Assembly (NCBI GenBank): GCA_041596215.1
Contig: JBFHIZ010000002.1
Location: forward strand, 62,001 to 126,000
Source of the DNA: JBFHIZ01 sp041596215
GTDB taxonomy: Bacteria > Bacillota > Clostridia > Lachnospirales > Lachnospiraceae
Direction of reading: 5' to 3'
Length of the DNA: 64,000 nucleotides
The notes under the pieces are model-generated. The model was not told where the DNA came from, did not search any database, and saw nothing but the letters and a program-made list of their open reading frames with translations. Below, one piece after another: positions 27,178 to 35,101 of the stretch (within the stretch, counting starts at the first letter, position 1; every line of letters starts with the position of its first letter). The position numbers and the translations under genes are program-made.

Positions 27178-28479
27178 ATGGCAATTATGAAAAAAAATTC
27201 AAATTCAACATGGTATCAATTAGATTTATCTGCTCTTGTATTTCCAACGCTTCAACGGCGAGATTTTTCTTCAGTTTACCGCATTAGTATGCATTTAAAA
27301 GAAGAAATCAATCCAACAATTATGCAAACAGCAATTGATCTATCCATGCAACGATTTCCCACTTATAAAGTAGCAATTCATAAAGGAGTATTTTGGCGAT
27401 ATTTAGAACCAAACGACCGTCCTGGTCCTTTTCTAAAAGAAGATATTCAAAATCCTTGTATGCCCATGCCCTTTAAATCAAACAATCATTATTTGCTTCG
27501 TTTTTTTTACTACAAAAATAGAATTGCTTTTGAAGCACATCACTGCCTAGGTGATGGAAATGGTGCTATGAGTGTACTTCAAACAACAGTTGCTACCTAT
27601 TTGAACCTGCTAGGGCATCACATTACGCCGAAAGATTATGTCCTTGATATCAATGAAACTCCAAAACCCGAAGAATTTGAAGATGCTTATTTACGATATG
27701 CCACTTCTAAAGTGAAACCAAAAAGAAATAGTGAAAAGACCTATTTATTTCAAGGGACAAAAGATCAATTATATTCCTTAAATATTATAAGTGGTATTAT
27801 TTCCGTAAAAGAAATACTTGATTTATCTAGAAAAAACAATGTTTCCATTACCGAATATTTAGTTGCCACTCTACTTTTTGCTTTGCAAAAAGTTCAAGAA
27901 GCAGAAAATAATCATGCACAATATCCCGTACGTATTGCTCTTCCTGTAAATTTACGACAATTTTTCCCTTCCATTACTTTACGAAATTTTATAACTATGG
28001 TGTATCCCTATATTGACCCTCGTTTAGGCGACTATTCTTTTGAAGATACGGTTTCTTTTGTACATAATTTTATGCATTATGCCGTAAACGATAAATTATT
28101 GTGCGGCGATATTACTACCAATGCAGCAATTCAACAACAATCCTTTGTTCGTATCATTCCCCTTTTTATCAAAGATATTGTTGTGCGTTCTTTTTATAAA
28201 CGTGTACAAACAAAGTATTCTTCCGCTGGCTTAACAAATCTCGGGAAAATTACAGTTCCAAAAGAAATGGAACCCTTTATCGAACGAATGGATGTTTACA
28301 TGGGCCAACCATTTTCATCTAGAACTAACTGTGCAATTATTAGTTACCAAGATGTTCTTACCATAAATTTCACAAGCGGAATCCTTGAAACAGATGTTGA
28401 ACGCGAATTTTTCCGTCTTCTTGTAAAAAATGGAATTTCTGTAAAAATAGAAACGAACCGAAATATGGATGAATTTTAA
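27178..28479 (+). CDS. condensation/acyltransferase-fold protein (alcohol acetyltransferase-like)
   Basis: 433 residues. A chloramphenicol-acetyltransferase/condensation fold is indicated by HHxxxDG (HHCLGDG) near residue 120 and the two-domain length. This is the catalytic signature of acyltransferases such as alcohol acetyltransferase, PapA-type enzymes and NRPS condensation domains. No carrier protein is nearby, so a CoA-dependent O- or N-acyltransferase is more likely than NRPS. Substrate unknown. The next gene begins 27 bases downstream. Confidence 0.72.
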   Translation: MAIMKKNSNSTWYQLDLSALVFPTLQRRDFSSVYRISMHLKEEINPTIMQTAIDLSMQRFPTYKVAIHKGVFWRYLEPNDRPGPFLKEDIQNPCMPMPFKSNNHYLLRFFYYKNRIAFEAHHCLGDGNGAMSVLQTTVATYLNLLGHHITPKDYVLDINETPKPEEFEDAYLRYATSKVKPKRNSEKTYLFQGTKDQLYSLNIISGIISVKEILDLSRKNNVSITEYLVATLLFALQKVQEAENNHAQYPVRIALPVNLRQFFPSITLRNFITMVYPYIDPRLGDYSFEDTVSFVHNFMHYAVNDKLLCGDITTNAAIQQQSFVRIIPLFIKDIVVRSFYKRVQTKYSSAGLTNLGKITVPKEMEPFIERMDVYMGQPFSSRTNCAIISYQDVLTINFTSGILETDVEREFFRLLVKNGISVKIETNRNMDEF

Positions 28480-28506
28480 ATTTAAATTTAACGAATGGAG
28501 GCTATT

Positions 28507-29223
28507 ATGTCTTATTGTGTACATTGCGGTGTAAAGTTAGATGACAGTTGCAAACGCTGTCCTTTATGCCAAACACTTGTCCTTGATCCAAATAACTATG
28601 AACAAAAGGATATTATTTCAAAAGCAACTTCGCCTTTTCCTATCACACGTGGCGAAATCGAACCTTCCAAAAAAACGGATCTTGCTATCTTGCTTTCCGT
28701 TATACTTGGAACCACTGCTGTGACTTGTTTTCTTCTAAATTGGCTTGTATTTCACGGGACCTGGTGGTCTTTTTATATCATTGGAATTTGTGCGGTATTA
28801 TGGGTTTTAATTTTTCCACCAATTACCTTTAAGAAGATAACCATCTTTTCCTATTTATTGATGGATTATGTTTCCATTACCCTATTCTTATTACTAATAT
28901 CCATTCAACTTTCCAATGGTTCCTGGTTTTTCCCGATTGCTTTGCCAATTAGCACTGACCTTTTTATCTTAATTTGCTTAATCCTGTTTTTTCAAAAAAG
29001 ATTTCGTGTTTCTTTTCTTTCCACTGCACTATATATTATTATATCGGTAGGAATCTTTTGTGCAACAATTGAATTTGCTTTGGACCGATATTTTTATAAT
29101 ACCATTTCCCTTTCTTGGTCTGCAGTTGTCCTTGCTGTCGTATTGGTTATTTCACTATCCTTAACAACTATACTTTCCAAACCAAAACTTAGAAATTCCT
29201 TCCGAAAAAGATTTCATTTTTGA
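28507..29223 (+). CDS. zinc-ribbon polytopic membrane protein (DUF6320-like)
   Basis: 238 residues. The N-terminus holds two CxxC pairs (YCVHCG and CKRCPLCQ), a zinc ribbon. A linker to about residue 50 is followed by roughly six membrane segments and a basic C-terminal tail. The start at 28507 follows GGAGG. It is in an apparent operon with the acyltransferase. Proteins of this layout are annotated only as domain of unknown function. A bifunctional role in membrane delivery or scaffolding would be speculation. Confidence 0.72.
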   Translation: MSYCVHCGVKLDDSCKRCPLCQTLVLDPNNYEQKDIISKATSPFPITRGEIEPSKKTDLAILLSVILGTTAVTCFLLNWLVFHGTWWSFYIIGICAVLWVLIFPPITFKKITIFSYLLMDYVSITLFLLLISIQLSNGSWFFPIALPISTDLFILICLILFFQKRFRVSFLSTALYIIISVGIFCATIEFALDRYFYNTISLSWSAVVLAVVLVISLSLTTILSKPKLRNSFRKRFHF

Positions 29224-29232
29224 GAAAATCCA

Positions 29233-29261
29233 TTGACAACATTGTCTCAATTTGGTATTAT
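29233..29261 (+). promoter_or_regulatory. promoter of tRNA-Leu(AAG)
   Basis: TTGACA and TATTAT, 17-base spacer, starting nine bases after the DUF6320-like stop codon. Confidence 0.75.
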
Positions 29262-29285
29262 TTTTAAGTTGGAAAACAGATAAAT

Positions 29286-29369
29286 GCGTGAGTGCTGGAA
29301 CTGGCAGACAGGCTAGACTAAGGATCTAGTGTCCGTATAGACGTGTGGGTTCAAGTCCCATCTCGCGCA
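29286..29369 (+). tRNA. tRNA-Leu, anticodon AAG
   Basis: Class II tRNA with a long variable arm. The acceptor stem is GCGTGAG/CTCGCGC. The anticodon stem CTAGA/TCTAG encloses loop CTAAGGA, giving anticodon AAG. T-arm GTGGGTTCAAGTCCCAT is normal. CCA is not encoded. A34 would need TadA deamination to inosine to read CUU, CUC and CUA. Confidence 0.93.
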
Positions 29370-29385
29370 GTATTTGAAAACAGAG

Positions 29386-29431
29386 AAAAGCCCGTACATT
29401 TCTTTTTTATATTAAGAATGTATGGGTTTTT
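29386..29431 (+). terminator. terminator of tRNA-Leu(AAG)
   Basis: Long hairpin with AAAA-CCC-TACATT…CTT pairing to AAG-AATGTA-GGG-TTTT, ending in a T-rich tract. Confidence 0.75.
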
Positions 29432-29456
29432 CTTCTTCCCTAAGCAAAAACATATC

Positions 29457-29485
29457 TTGACACACTCAAATAAAACCATTAAAAT
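29457..29485 (+). promoter_or_regulatory. promoter of tRNA-Leu(CAG)
   Basis: TTGACA and TAAAAT, 17-base spacer, 14 bases before the tRNA. Confidence 0.75.
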
Positions 29486-29498
29486 TTGAATTATGTTA

Positions 29499-29581
29499 GC
29501 AGGAATGGCGGAACGGCAGACGCGCACGGTTCAGGTCCGTGTGATAGCAATATCATGAGGGTTCAAATCCCTTTTCCTGCA
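29499..29581 (+). tRNA. tRNA-Leu, anticodon CAG
   Basis: Class II tRNA. Acceptor GCAGGAA/TTCCTGC; anticodon stem CACGG/CCGTG with loop TTCAGGT gives CAG, reading CUG. Long variable arm GTGATAGCAATATCAT. CCA is not encoded. Confidence 0.95.
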
Positions 29582-29583
29582 TA

Positions 29584-29615
29584 AAAAAGTAGCTTTCTTA
29601 AGAAAGCTACTTTTT
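29584..29615. terminator. bidirectional terminator between tRNA-Leu and the YgjP-like gene
   Basis: Perfect 32-base palindrome with core GTAGCTTTCTT flanked by A5 and T5. It serves tRNA-Leu(CAG) on the plus strand and the metallopeptidase on the minus strand. Confidence 0.9.
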
Positions 29616-29617
29616 GT

Positions 29618-30361
29618 TTATTCCACACGAAACCGTTCTGCGTTTTCTTTTAAATATTTTCGAACTTCCTTATATTTTGGGAATTCCATAGCAACAATTT
29701 TCCAAAAGTCTTTTGAATGATTCATTTCTATCGTATGTGCAAGTTCATGTACCACACAATAATCTAGAATCTCGCAAGGCATCATTAAAAGTCTCCAGTT
29801 AAAATTCATATTTCGATGATTGCTGCAACTTCCCCAACGTGATTTTTGATCTTTAATATAGATTCGTTCAAACGACGTATGTAAACGTGCCGCATAAAAG
29901 TTTGCTCTTTCTGCAAATACTTCTTTCCCCTTTTTTCGATACCATTTTTCAAGCATCTCTTGAATTCTTTGTTTATACTCTGCATTTGAAGATTGTACCC
30001 ATATCTCAATGATTTCGCCATCTTCTTTTAAACATTCTCTTCTATTTGTCTCATGAATATAAAGTCGATACGATTTTCCATAAAATGGTACCACCTCACT
30101 TTGTCCAATTTGAATGATCGGAGGTAGGGACTTATGTTCTCTTACTTTCACATAGTGTTGATAGATTTTATCTTTATTTGAAATTACCATTTTTTCAATC
30201 TCTTTTTGTTTCATTTGCCATGGTGCACGTGCAATAATTACACCATTTCTATCAATTGAAATCGCAAAAGTCTTACGTTTAGACCAAATAATTTGATATA
30301 ATAATTCCTGTTTTTCAACATGCAGTTTTAAAAAAAATACATGCCGTTTATTTTCTTTCAT
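29618..30361 (-). CDS. YgjP-like zinc metallopeptidase (DUF45)
   Basis: 247 residues. C-terminal catalytic segment has WGSCS, then CVVHELAHTIEMNHSKDFW, where HELAH and the later H form a gluzincin-like zinc site. The N-terminal half is a beta-rich YgjP domain. No signal peptide, so cytoplasmic. The family (UTP pyrophosphatase or WLM-type metallopeptidase in databases) is not settled in function; YgjP is often found near restriction systems, but none is here. Confidence 0.85.
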   Translation of the reverse strand: MKENKRHVFFLKLHVEKQELLYQIIWSKRKTFAISIDRNGVIIARAPWQMKQKEIEKMVISNKDKIYQHYVKVREHKSLPPIIQIGQSEVVPFYGKSYRLYIHETNRRECLKEDGEIIEIWVQSSNAEYKQRIQEMLEKWYRKKGKEVFAERANFYAARLHTSFERIYIKDQKSRWGSCSNHRNMNFNWRLLMMPCEILDYCVVHELAHTIEMNHSKDFWKIVAMEFPKYKEVRKYLKENAERFRVE

Positions 30362-30406
30362 TATTTCCCTGCTCCTATTTTTTAGATATATTTATAAAAA
30401 AACGAC

Positions 30407-30435
30407 TTGCATATTTTATGCTTTTGTTATAAAAT
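30407..30435 (+). promoter_or_regulatory. probable promoter of tRNA-Pro
   Basis: TTGCAT and TAAAAT, 17-base spacer, about 20 bases before the tRNA. Confidence 0.5.
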
Positions 30436-30456
30436 TTTTGTCAGGACATTTTATTT

Positions 30457-30531
30457 CGGGGTGTGGCTCAGTTTGGTTAGAGCGCCGTCTTAGGGAGGCG
30501 GAGGTCGCTAGTTCGAATCTAGTCACTCCGA
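30457..30531 (+). tRNA. tRNA-Pro, anticodon AGG
   Basis: Acceptor CGGGGTG/CACTCCG; D-stem GCTC/GAGC; anticodon stem CCGTC/GGCGG with loop TTAGGGA gives AGG. T-arm CTAGTTCGAATCTAG. CCA is not encoded. A34 again implies inosine. The last nine bases overlap the stop codon region of btuD on the other strand. Confidence 0.93.
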
Positions 30532-31302
30532 TTTATTTGCTTCTATTTTCTTCATGAAATTCACATAGGATTCTTTCATGTATTCTACAAAATCAAATCC
30601 AAAAGTTTCTTTTAAGATGGAAGGTTTCATCCCATCTTTTCCAAAAAATATTTTTTTCCCTTCCTTTATCATTAAAAAACGATTCGCTAATGTAGTCGCA
30701 AAAGAAACATCATGAAATACACCAATTAACGTATGATTTTCTTCTTTTTCCCATGTAAGCAAATATTCCATCAATTCTTTTTGATATCTGACGTCCATAT
30801 GGTTTGTGGGTTCATCAAGAAGAATATAGTCCGGTTCTTGGGCAAACGTACGTGCCAAAAACACCCTTTGGAGCTGTCCTCCAGACAAGTTAGTGATTCG
30901 TCTGTCCTTTAATTTATCTAGGTCCATTTGGACCAAAATCGCATCAATCTTTTGATGTTCTTCTTCGGTCATATACATAAACCAACTTTTTTTCTTATAA
31001 GCATAACATCCCATAGCTACCGTTTCTTCTACCGTATAAGAAAAATCACCAAACATCATTTGCCCCAAATATGCAACTTTTTTCGCCATTTCTTCTCTTT
31101 TATAAGTACGAACCTCTCTTCCATCTAATAAAATACTTCCTTCATATGGTAGCAATCCAGCAAAAGCACGTAAAAGTGTCGTTTTACCACATCCATTCGG
31201 TCCTAAAATCACCAAAGAATTCCCTTTTTCCAACGCAAATGAAATCCGATGCACAACTTCCTGCTTTCCATAGCTAATCGAAACATTTTCAAAACAAATC
31301 AT
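30523..31302 (-). CDS. btuD: cobalamin ABC transporter ATP-binding protein
   Basis: 259 residues. ATPase of a FecCD/BtuCD-type importer: Walker A LGPNGCGKTT near residues 34-43, signature LSGGQLQRV, Walker B YILLDEPTNHMD, and the switch His in GVFHDVSFA. It overlaps btuC by four bases. By sequence alone it could serve iron-siderophore or B12 uptake; the B12 riboswitch ahead of the operon points to cobalamin. The stop codon lies inside the tRNA-Pro acceptor stem on the opposite strand. Confidence 0.85.
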   Translation of the reverse strand: MICFENVSISYGKQEVVHRISFALEKGNSLVILGPNGCGKTTLLRAFAGLLPYEGSILLDGREVRTYKREEMAKKVAYLGQMMFGDFSYTVEETVAMGCYAYKKKSWFMYMTEEEHQKIDAILVQMDLDKLKDRRITNLSGGQLQRVFLARTFAQEPDYILLDEPTNHMDVRYQKELMEYLLTWEKEENHTLIGVFHDVSFATTLANRFLMIKEGKKIFFGKDGMKPSILKETFGFDFVEYMKESYVNFMKKIEANKSE

Positions 31303-32327
31303 TTTTTCACCACCTTTCCTTTTGCAAAATAAATAAATGCAAAAAATGGTGCACCCACTAAAGCAGTAATGGAACCAACTGGTAATTCAATTGGTGCTAG
31401 AATGCTTCTTGAAATAGTGTCTGCAACAACCATAAACGCGCCACCAAATAAAGCGGAAAATGGAATTAACGTTTTATGATTAGATCCAAAAATTTTTCGA
31501 ATAACATGTGGTGCAATTAAATCAATAAAGCCAATAATTCCAGTAAATGAAATTGCCGTAGCCGTTAACATCGTGCCAATAATTAAAAACATCTTTTTTT
31601 TCTTTTTCACATCAACTCCCATAGAATTGGCTTGTTCTTCTCCAAAAGAGAGAATATCTAATTCCATGGATTTTCCCCAAGCAATAATAATTCCAACCAT
31701 AGCTACGACCGCCATAATGGAAACTTGAATCCATTTTTTACCTGACAAACTACCCATTTGCCAAATAATCAATTCTTTAATATTATTTTGATGTAATGCA
31801 GATACAATCGTCAAGATGGAATTTACAAATAAAGAAACGACCATTCCCATTAAAATAACAGTATGATTTTTTAAAGACAAATCCAAACGGCTCGATAAAT
31901 AAAGAACAAGTAATACGGTCATTAAACCAAAAACAAATCCCACAATTGGTTTTGTGAACATTGTTAATATAGGCATTGAAAAATTACATACGATTACAAT
32001 TGCTGCACCAAGAGATGTCCCAGAAGATACACCTAACGTATACCCCGAAGCCAAGGGATTTTGAAGCACCGATTGCATCAGTGTTCCTGCCACTCCTAAC
32101 ATTGCACCAACCAAAAAGCCCGCAACTGTTCTTGGTAATCGAATTTTCCAAAAAATTCCAACAAAAGATTGGTTAAAATCTACGGGTAATTCATAACCAA
32201 ACATTTTATTCCCTAGGATTTGAAACAATTCTATTGGGGTTATTTTTGCACTTCCAATAAACAAAGTAAGAACCGGAAGTAACAAGCAAATCAACACCAT
32301 AATTATCTGTTTTCTTTTCTTCGTCAT
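31299..32327 (-). CDS. btuC: cobalamin ABC transporter permease
   Basis: 342 residues with about ten membrane segments. FecCD/BtuC-family features include LRLPRTVAGFLVGAMLGVAGTLMQ near residue 65, NPLASGYTLGVSSGTSLGA, and the late GFIDLIAPHVIR coupling helix that contacts the ATPase. Middle gene of the riboswitch-controlled operon. Confidence 0.87.
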   Translation of the reverse strand: MTKKRKQIIMVLICLLLPVLTLFIGSAKITPIELFQILGNKMFGYELPVDFNQSFVGIFWKIRLPRTVAGFLVGAMLGVAGTLMQSVLQNPLASGYTLGVSSGTSLGAAIVIVCNFSMPILTMFTKPIVGFVFGLMTVLLVLYLSSRLDLSLKNHTVILMGMVVSLFVNSILTIVSALHQNNIKELIIWQMGSLSGKKWIQVSIMAVVAMVGIIIAWGKSMELDILSFGEEQANSMGVDVKKKKKMFLIIGTMLTATAISFTGIIGFIDLIAPHVIRKIFGSNHKTLIPFSALFGGAFMVVADTISRSILAPIELPVGSITALVGAPFFAFIYFAKGKVVKK

Positions 32328-32370
32328 TTCCGGTCCTCCTTTTTATTCATCTTATATATAATGCTAATTC

Positions 32371-33285
32371 TTATTCTAATCCAGCATATGCTTCTGGATA
32401 CACTAATTTTGCAAATTCAACTAAAGCATCTACAACATGGTTATTTGGCAATGTACATGCCGCATTATCTACATAATATACATCTTCATTTATAACTGCC
32501 GTTACGCTTTCCCAACCTGGACGGGATAAGATTTCACCAACTGCATCTTCAAGATAATTTACACTGGTAATAATTACATCTGGATTTTTAGATACTGCAT
32601 CTTCTTCGGACACAGCAATCCAATTTGTTTGGTCTTCATATACGTTAATTGCACCGATTGTGGTAATTATTTCATCCATATAAGTTTCTGTTCCCGTACT
32701 ATATAAATATGGTACTCCTGACAATTCATATGCAACTGTTTTTTTATCCGTAATGCTTTTTGCAATTTCTGAAATTTCAGATACTATTGAATTCATTTCC
32801 TCTACTAATTTGGTTCCTTCACTTGATTCATTTACACAATCTGCTATGAATTGAACATCCTCTTCTACTCCTTCAATTGTTGTTGGTGTAGGAATGGTTA
32901 CAACCGCAATCCCAGCTTCCTTAATTGGTGCAAAAATATCTTCTCCCCCCGCATTACTCATTTCACTAACAAAAACGAGATCTGGTTGTAAAACAATCAA
33001 AGCTTCAAAATCTGGTGCCATCATATCAAATAACAGAACATCTTCCGATAAGTCTTGCACATACATTGTAGAATAAGAATCCACTCCTACAATTTTTTCT
33101 GTCAACCCTAGTTCACTTAACACTTGAGTTGTTGATGCAGCTAAAGATACTACGGTATTTACCTCACTTGGCAAGGTCACTTCATTTCCTGCACGGTCTA
33201 CCGTGATACCACCTGTTGTTTTTCCACAGCCCACAAGTGCTAGCACAAGAACCATTGCAAGTAAAACGCTTTTTAACTTTTTCAT
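32371..33285 (-). CDS. btuF: cobalamin-binding lipoprotein (substrate-binding protein)
   Basis: 304 residues. Signal peptide with lipobox LALVGC (Cys about residue 20), then a periplasmic-binding-protein type III fold (EVNTVVSLAASTTQVLSELGL…KIVGVDSYST). The start at 33285 follows AAGGAG; an ATG 13 codons earlier has no ribosome site. First gene after the cobalamin riboswitch terminator. Substrate assignment rests on the riboswitch. Confidence 0.85.
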   Translation of the reverse strand: MKKLKSVLLAMVLVLALVGCGKTTGGITVDRAGNEVTLPSEVNTVVSLAASTTQVLSELGLTEKIVGVDSYSTMYVQDLSEDVLLFDMMAPDFEALIVLQPDLVFVSEMSNAGGEDIFAPIKEAGIAVVTIPTPTTIEGVEEDVQFIADCVNESSEGTKLVEEMNSIVSEISEIAKSITDKKTVAYELSGVPYLYSTGTETYMDEIITTIGAINVYEDQTNWIAVSEEDAVSKNPDVIITSVNYLEDAVGEILSRPGWESVTAVINEDVYYVDNAACTLPNNHVVDALVEFAKLVYPEAYAGLE

Positions 33286-33425
33286 TCTTTTCTCCTTCTT
33301 TTTAAATCCATTGTTTTTCATCACTTATATAAGTGCATGTTAAGAAACATGATATTGAGAAAATGTTTCATTCAGAACCTCTTTTTATCCTTTATGGCTC
33401 TGAGAAGGTAGAAAACTTATTAAAT

Positions 33426-33456
33426 AAAAAGTGTACCCCAAAAGGGTACACTTTTT
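33426..33456 (-). terminator. terminator of the cobalamin riboswitch
   Basis: Stem GTGTACCC/GGGTACAC extended by A5/T5, then TTTTTATTT on the minus strand, between the aptamer and btuF. Confidence 0.85.
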
Positions 33457-33459
33457 CTA

Positions 33460-33612
33460 CTAAGCAATCTAGTACTACCCATTCATTTCTCGTGAATTTC
33501 ATACCTGAAAATCTGGTGCTCTGACTTAAGGATTCTATCCTATCACAGTGGCGGAACCGCTTGGGATTTACACCCAAATTCCCCATAAAAATATTTTCAG
33601 TGTTTCTATTAT
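33460..33612 (-). promoter_or_regulatory. cobalamin riboswitch
   Basis: The B12-box core AGCGG-TTCCGCCACTGTGA is present, preceded by GGGTGTAAATCCCA and followed by the AAGTCAGAG…ACC segment. These are the conserved blocks of the adenosylcobalamin aptamer. Ligand binding should favour the downstream terminator and shut off uptake genes. Apparent open frames here are not genes. Confidence 0.92.
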
Positions 33613-33621
33613 TTCTTGGTG

Positions 33622-33650
33622 AGTATAGCATATTTATTCGTTCTTGTCAC
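33622..33650 (-). promoter_or_regulatory. promoter of the riboswitch-btuFCD transcript
   Basis: GTGACA and TATACT on the minus strand, 17-base spacer, touching the pepD stop codon. Confidence 0.6.
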
Positions 33651-35101
33651 TACTTGCTTTCTATAAATGCAACAAAAAATTCCCAAACTCTTTTTGTTGA
33701 TGAAATCGACAACATTTCTTTCGTAGTATGAATATCCTTCATGTCTGGACCAATCGACACACAATCTAAATCTTCAATCTTTTCAGCCAAAAGTCCGCAT
33801 TCCAATCCCGCATGAATCAATAAAACTTCCATTTCTTTTCCATACATTTCTTTATACAATTTACACATGCGATCTCGAAGTTCCGAATCTGCTTTGTATT
33901 CCCATGCTGGATATTCTCCGTGCAATTCCGATTTACCATTTGCATTTTTAATGAGCTCCGTTACTTTTTCAATCAATTCCCATTTGGCAGAAGAAAGACT
34001 ACTTCTAACGGATACCACAAAATTAATTTCCTTCTCAGCAAATTTAAGAATTCCCATATTCAAAGACGTTTCAGGTAAACCTTTTACATCCATACTCATT
34101 GCTTGTACTCCATTTGGCATAAAAAGCATAAACTGTAAAAAAGAATCCAACGATTTTTCAACCAACACCTGCGTTTCTATTTCCTCTTCTTTTTGAAATG
34201 TTATCTGTAACTTTGGTTCTTTTCTAGCAAATTCTTTTTTAATCATCTCGCTTATTCTATCAATAACTTCCGAAAATTTATCTATATTCTCATTTGCCAA
34301 CATAATTTTTGTCATAGCAAAACAAGGAATCGCATTATCTTTTTCTCCACCTTCAAAAGTAATTAGGGAAAATTTAATTTCTTTCTTTACATTTCTTAAT
34401 ATTCGTGAAAGTAAATACAATGCGTTTCCACGTTCCTTATCTATCTCAACCCCCGAATGGCCTCCTTTTAGGTCCGTTATTGATATGACAATTTCCCGTC
34501 CTTTTTTTTGCTCTCTTGAAATTGAAATACTCCCAGAAATCGTTCCTCCGCCAGCACATCCTGCTAACAAATACCCTTCTTCTTCTGAATCAATATTTAT
34601 TAATCGTTTACCTTCAAGCGTGGATAAATCAATCCCTCTTGCTCCATCCATTCCCACTTCTTCATCTACCGTAAATATCACCTCCAGTTTTGGGTGAAAA
34701 ATCGTATCACTTGCTAACAAGGCTAGACTATAAGCAAGTGCTATGCCATCATCCCCTCCGAGCGATGTATTTTTCGCATATATATAATCACCAGAAATAT
34801 CCACTTCCAAACCGTCTGTCTCCATATTTTTGGAATCTTCTGGAGTTTGAACCGTTACCATATCCATATGTCCCTGTAAAATAATAGGTGGAATATTCTC
34901 ATATCCTTTACTTGCTTCTTTAGTAATGATCACATTTTTATATTTATCCTGTATGTAGTTTAAATTTTTTTCTTTGGCAAAATCAACAAGATAATCACTG
35001 ATTTTACTAATATTTTTTGATCCATGTGGGATATTACATATTTCTTCAAAATATCCAAACACTTCTTTTGGTTCAACTTTACTTAATTTACCATGCTCCA
35101 T
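33650..35101 (-). CDS. pepD: aminoacyl-histidine dipeptidase (PepD, M20 family)
   Basis: 483 residues. Di-zinc peptidase that cleaves Xaa-His and other dipeptides. Metal-site motifs: QGHMDMV near residue 75, GGDDGIALAY, and VDEEVGMDGARG. The late HAGLECGLL matches PepD. The start at 35101 follows AGGAG and overlaps the end of the preceding gene by 14 bases, so translation is probably coupled. Confidence 0.92.
   Translation of the reverse strand: MEHGKLSKVEPKEVFGYFEEICNIPHGSKNISKISDYLVDFAKEKNLNYIQDKYKNVIITKEASKGYENIPPIILQGHMDMVTVQTPEDSKNMETDGLEVDISGDYIYAKNTSLGGDDGIALAYSLALLASDTIFHPKLEVIFTVDEEVGMDGARGIDLSTLEGKRLINIDSEEEGYLLAGCAGGGTISGSISISREQKKGREIVISITDLKGGHSGVEIDKERGNALYLLSRILRNVKKEIKFSLITFEGGEKDNAIPCFAMTKIMLANENIDKFSEVIDRISEMIKKEFARKEPKLQITFQKEEEIETQVLVEKSLDSFLQFMLFMPNGVQAMSMDVKGLPETSLNMGILKFAEKEINFVVSVRSSLSSAKWELIEKVTELIKNANGKSELHGEYPAWEYKADSELRDRMCKLYKEMYGKEMEVLLIHAGLECGLLAEKIEDLDCVSIGPDMKDIHTTKEMLSISSTKRVWEFFVAFIESK

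Noticed and set aside
30523..33285. Iron-siderophore transporter annotation
   Set aside because: Family sequence alone allows it, but the upstream cobalamin riboswitch favours B12.
33333..33524. Open frame of 63 codons on the plus strand
   Set aside because: Antisense to the riboswitch terminator region; no ribosome site and no recognisable protein.
33392..33631. Open frame of 79 codons on the minus strand
   Set aside because: It lies wholly in the cobalamin riboswitch and its terminator and has no ribosome site.
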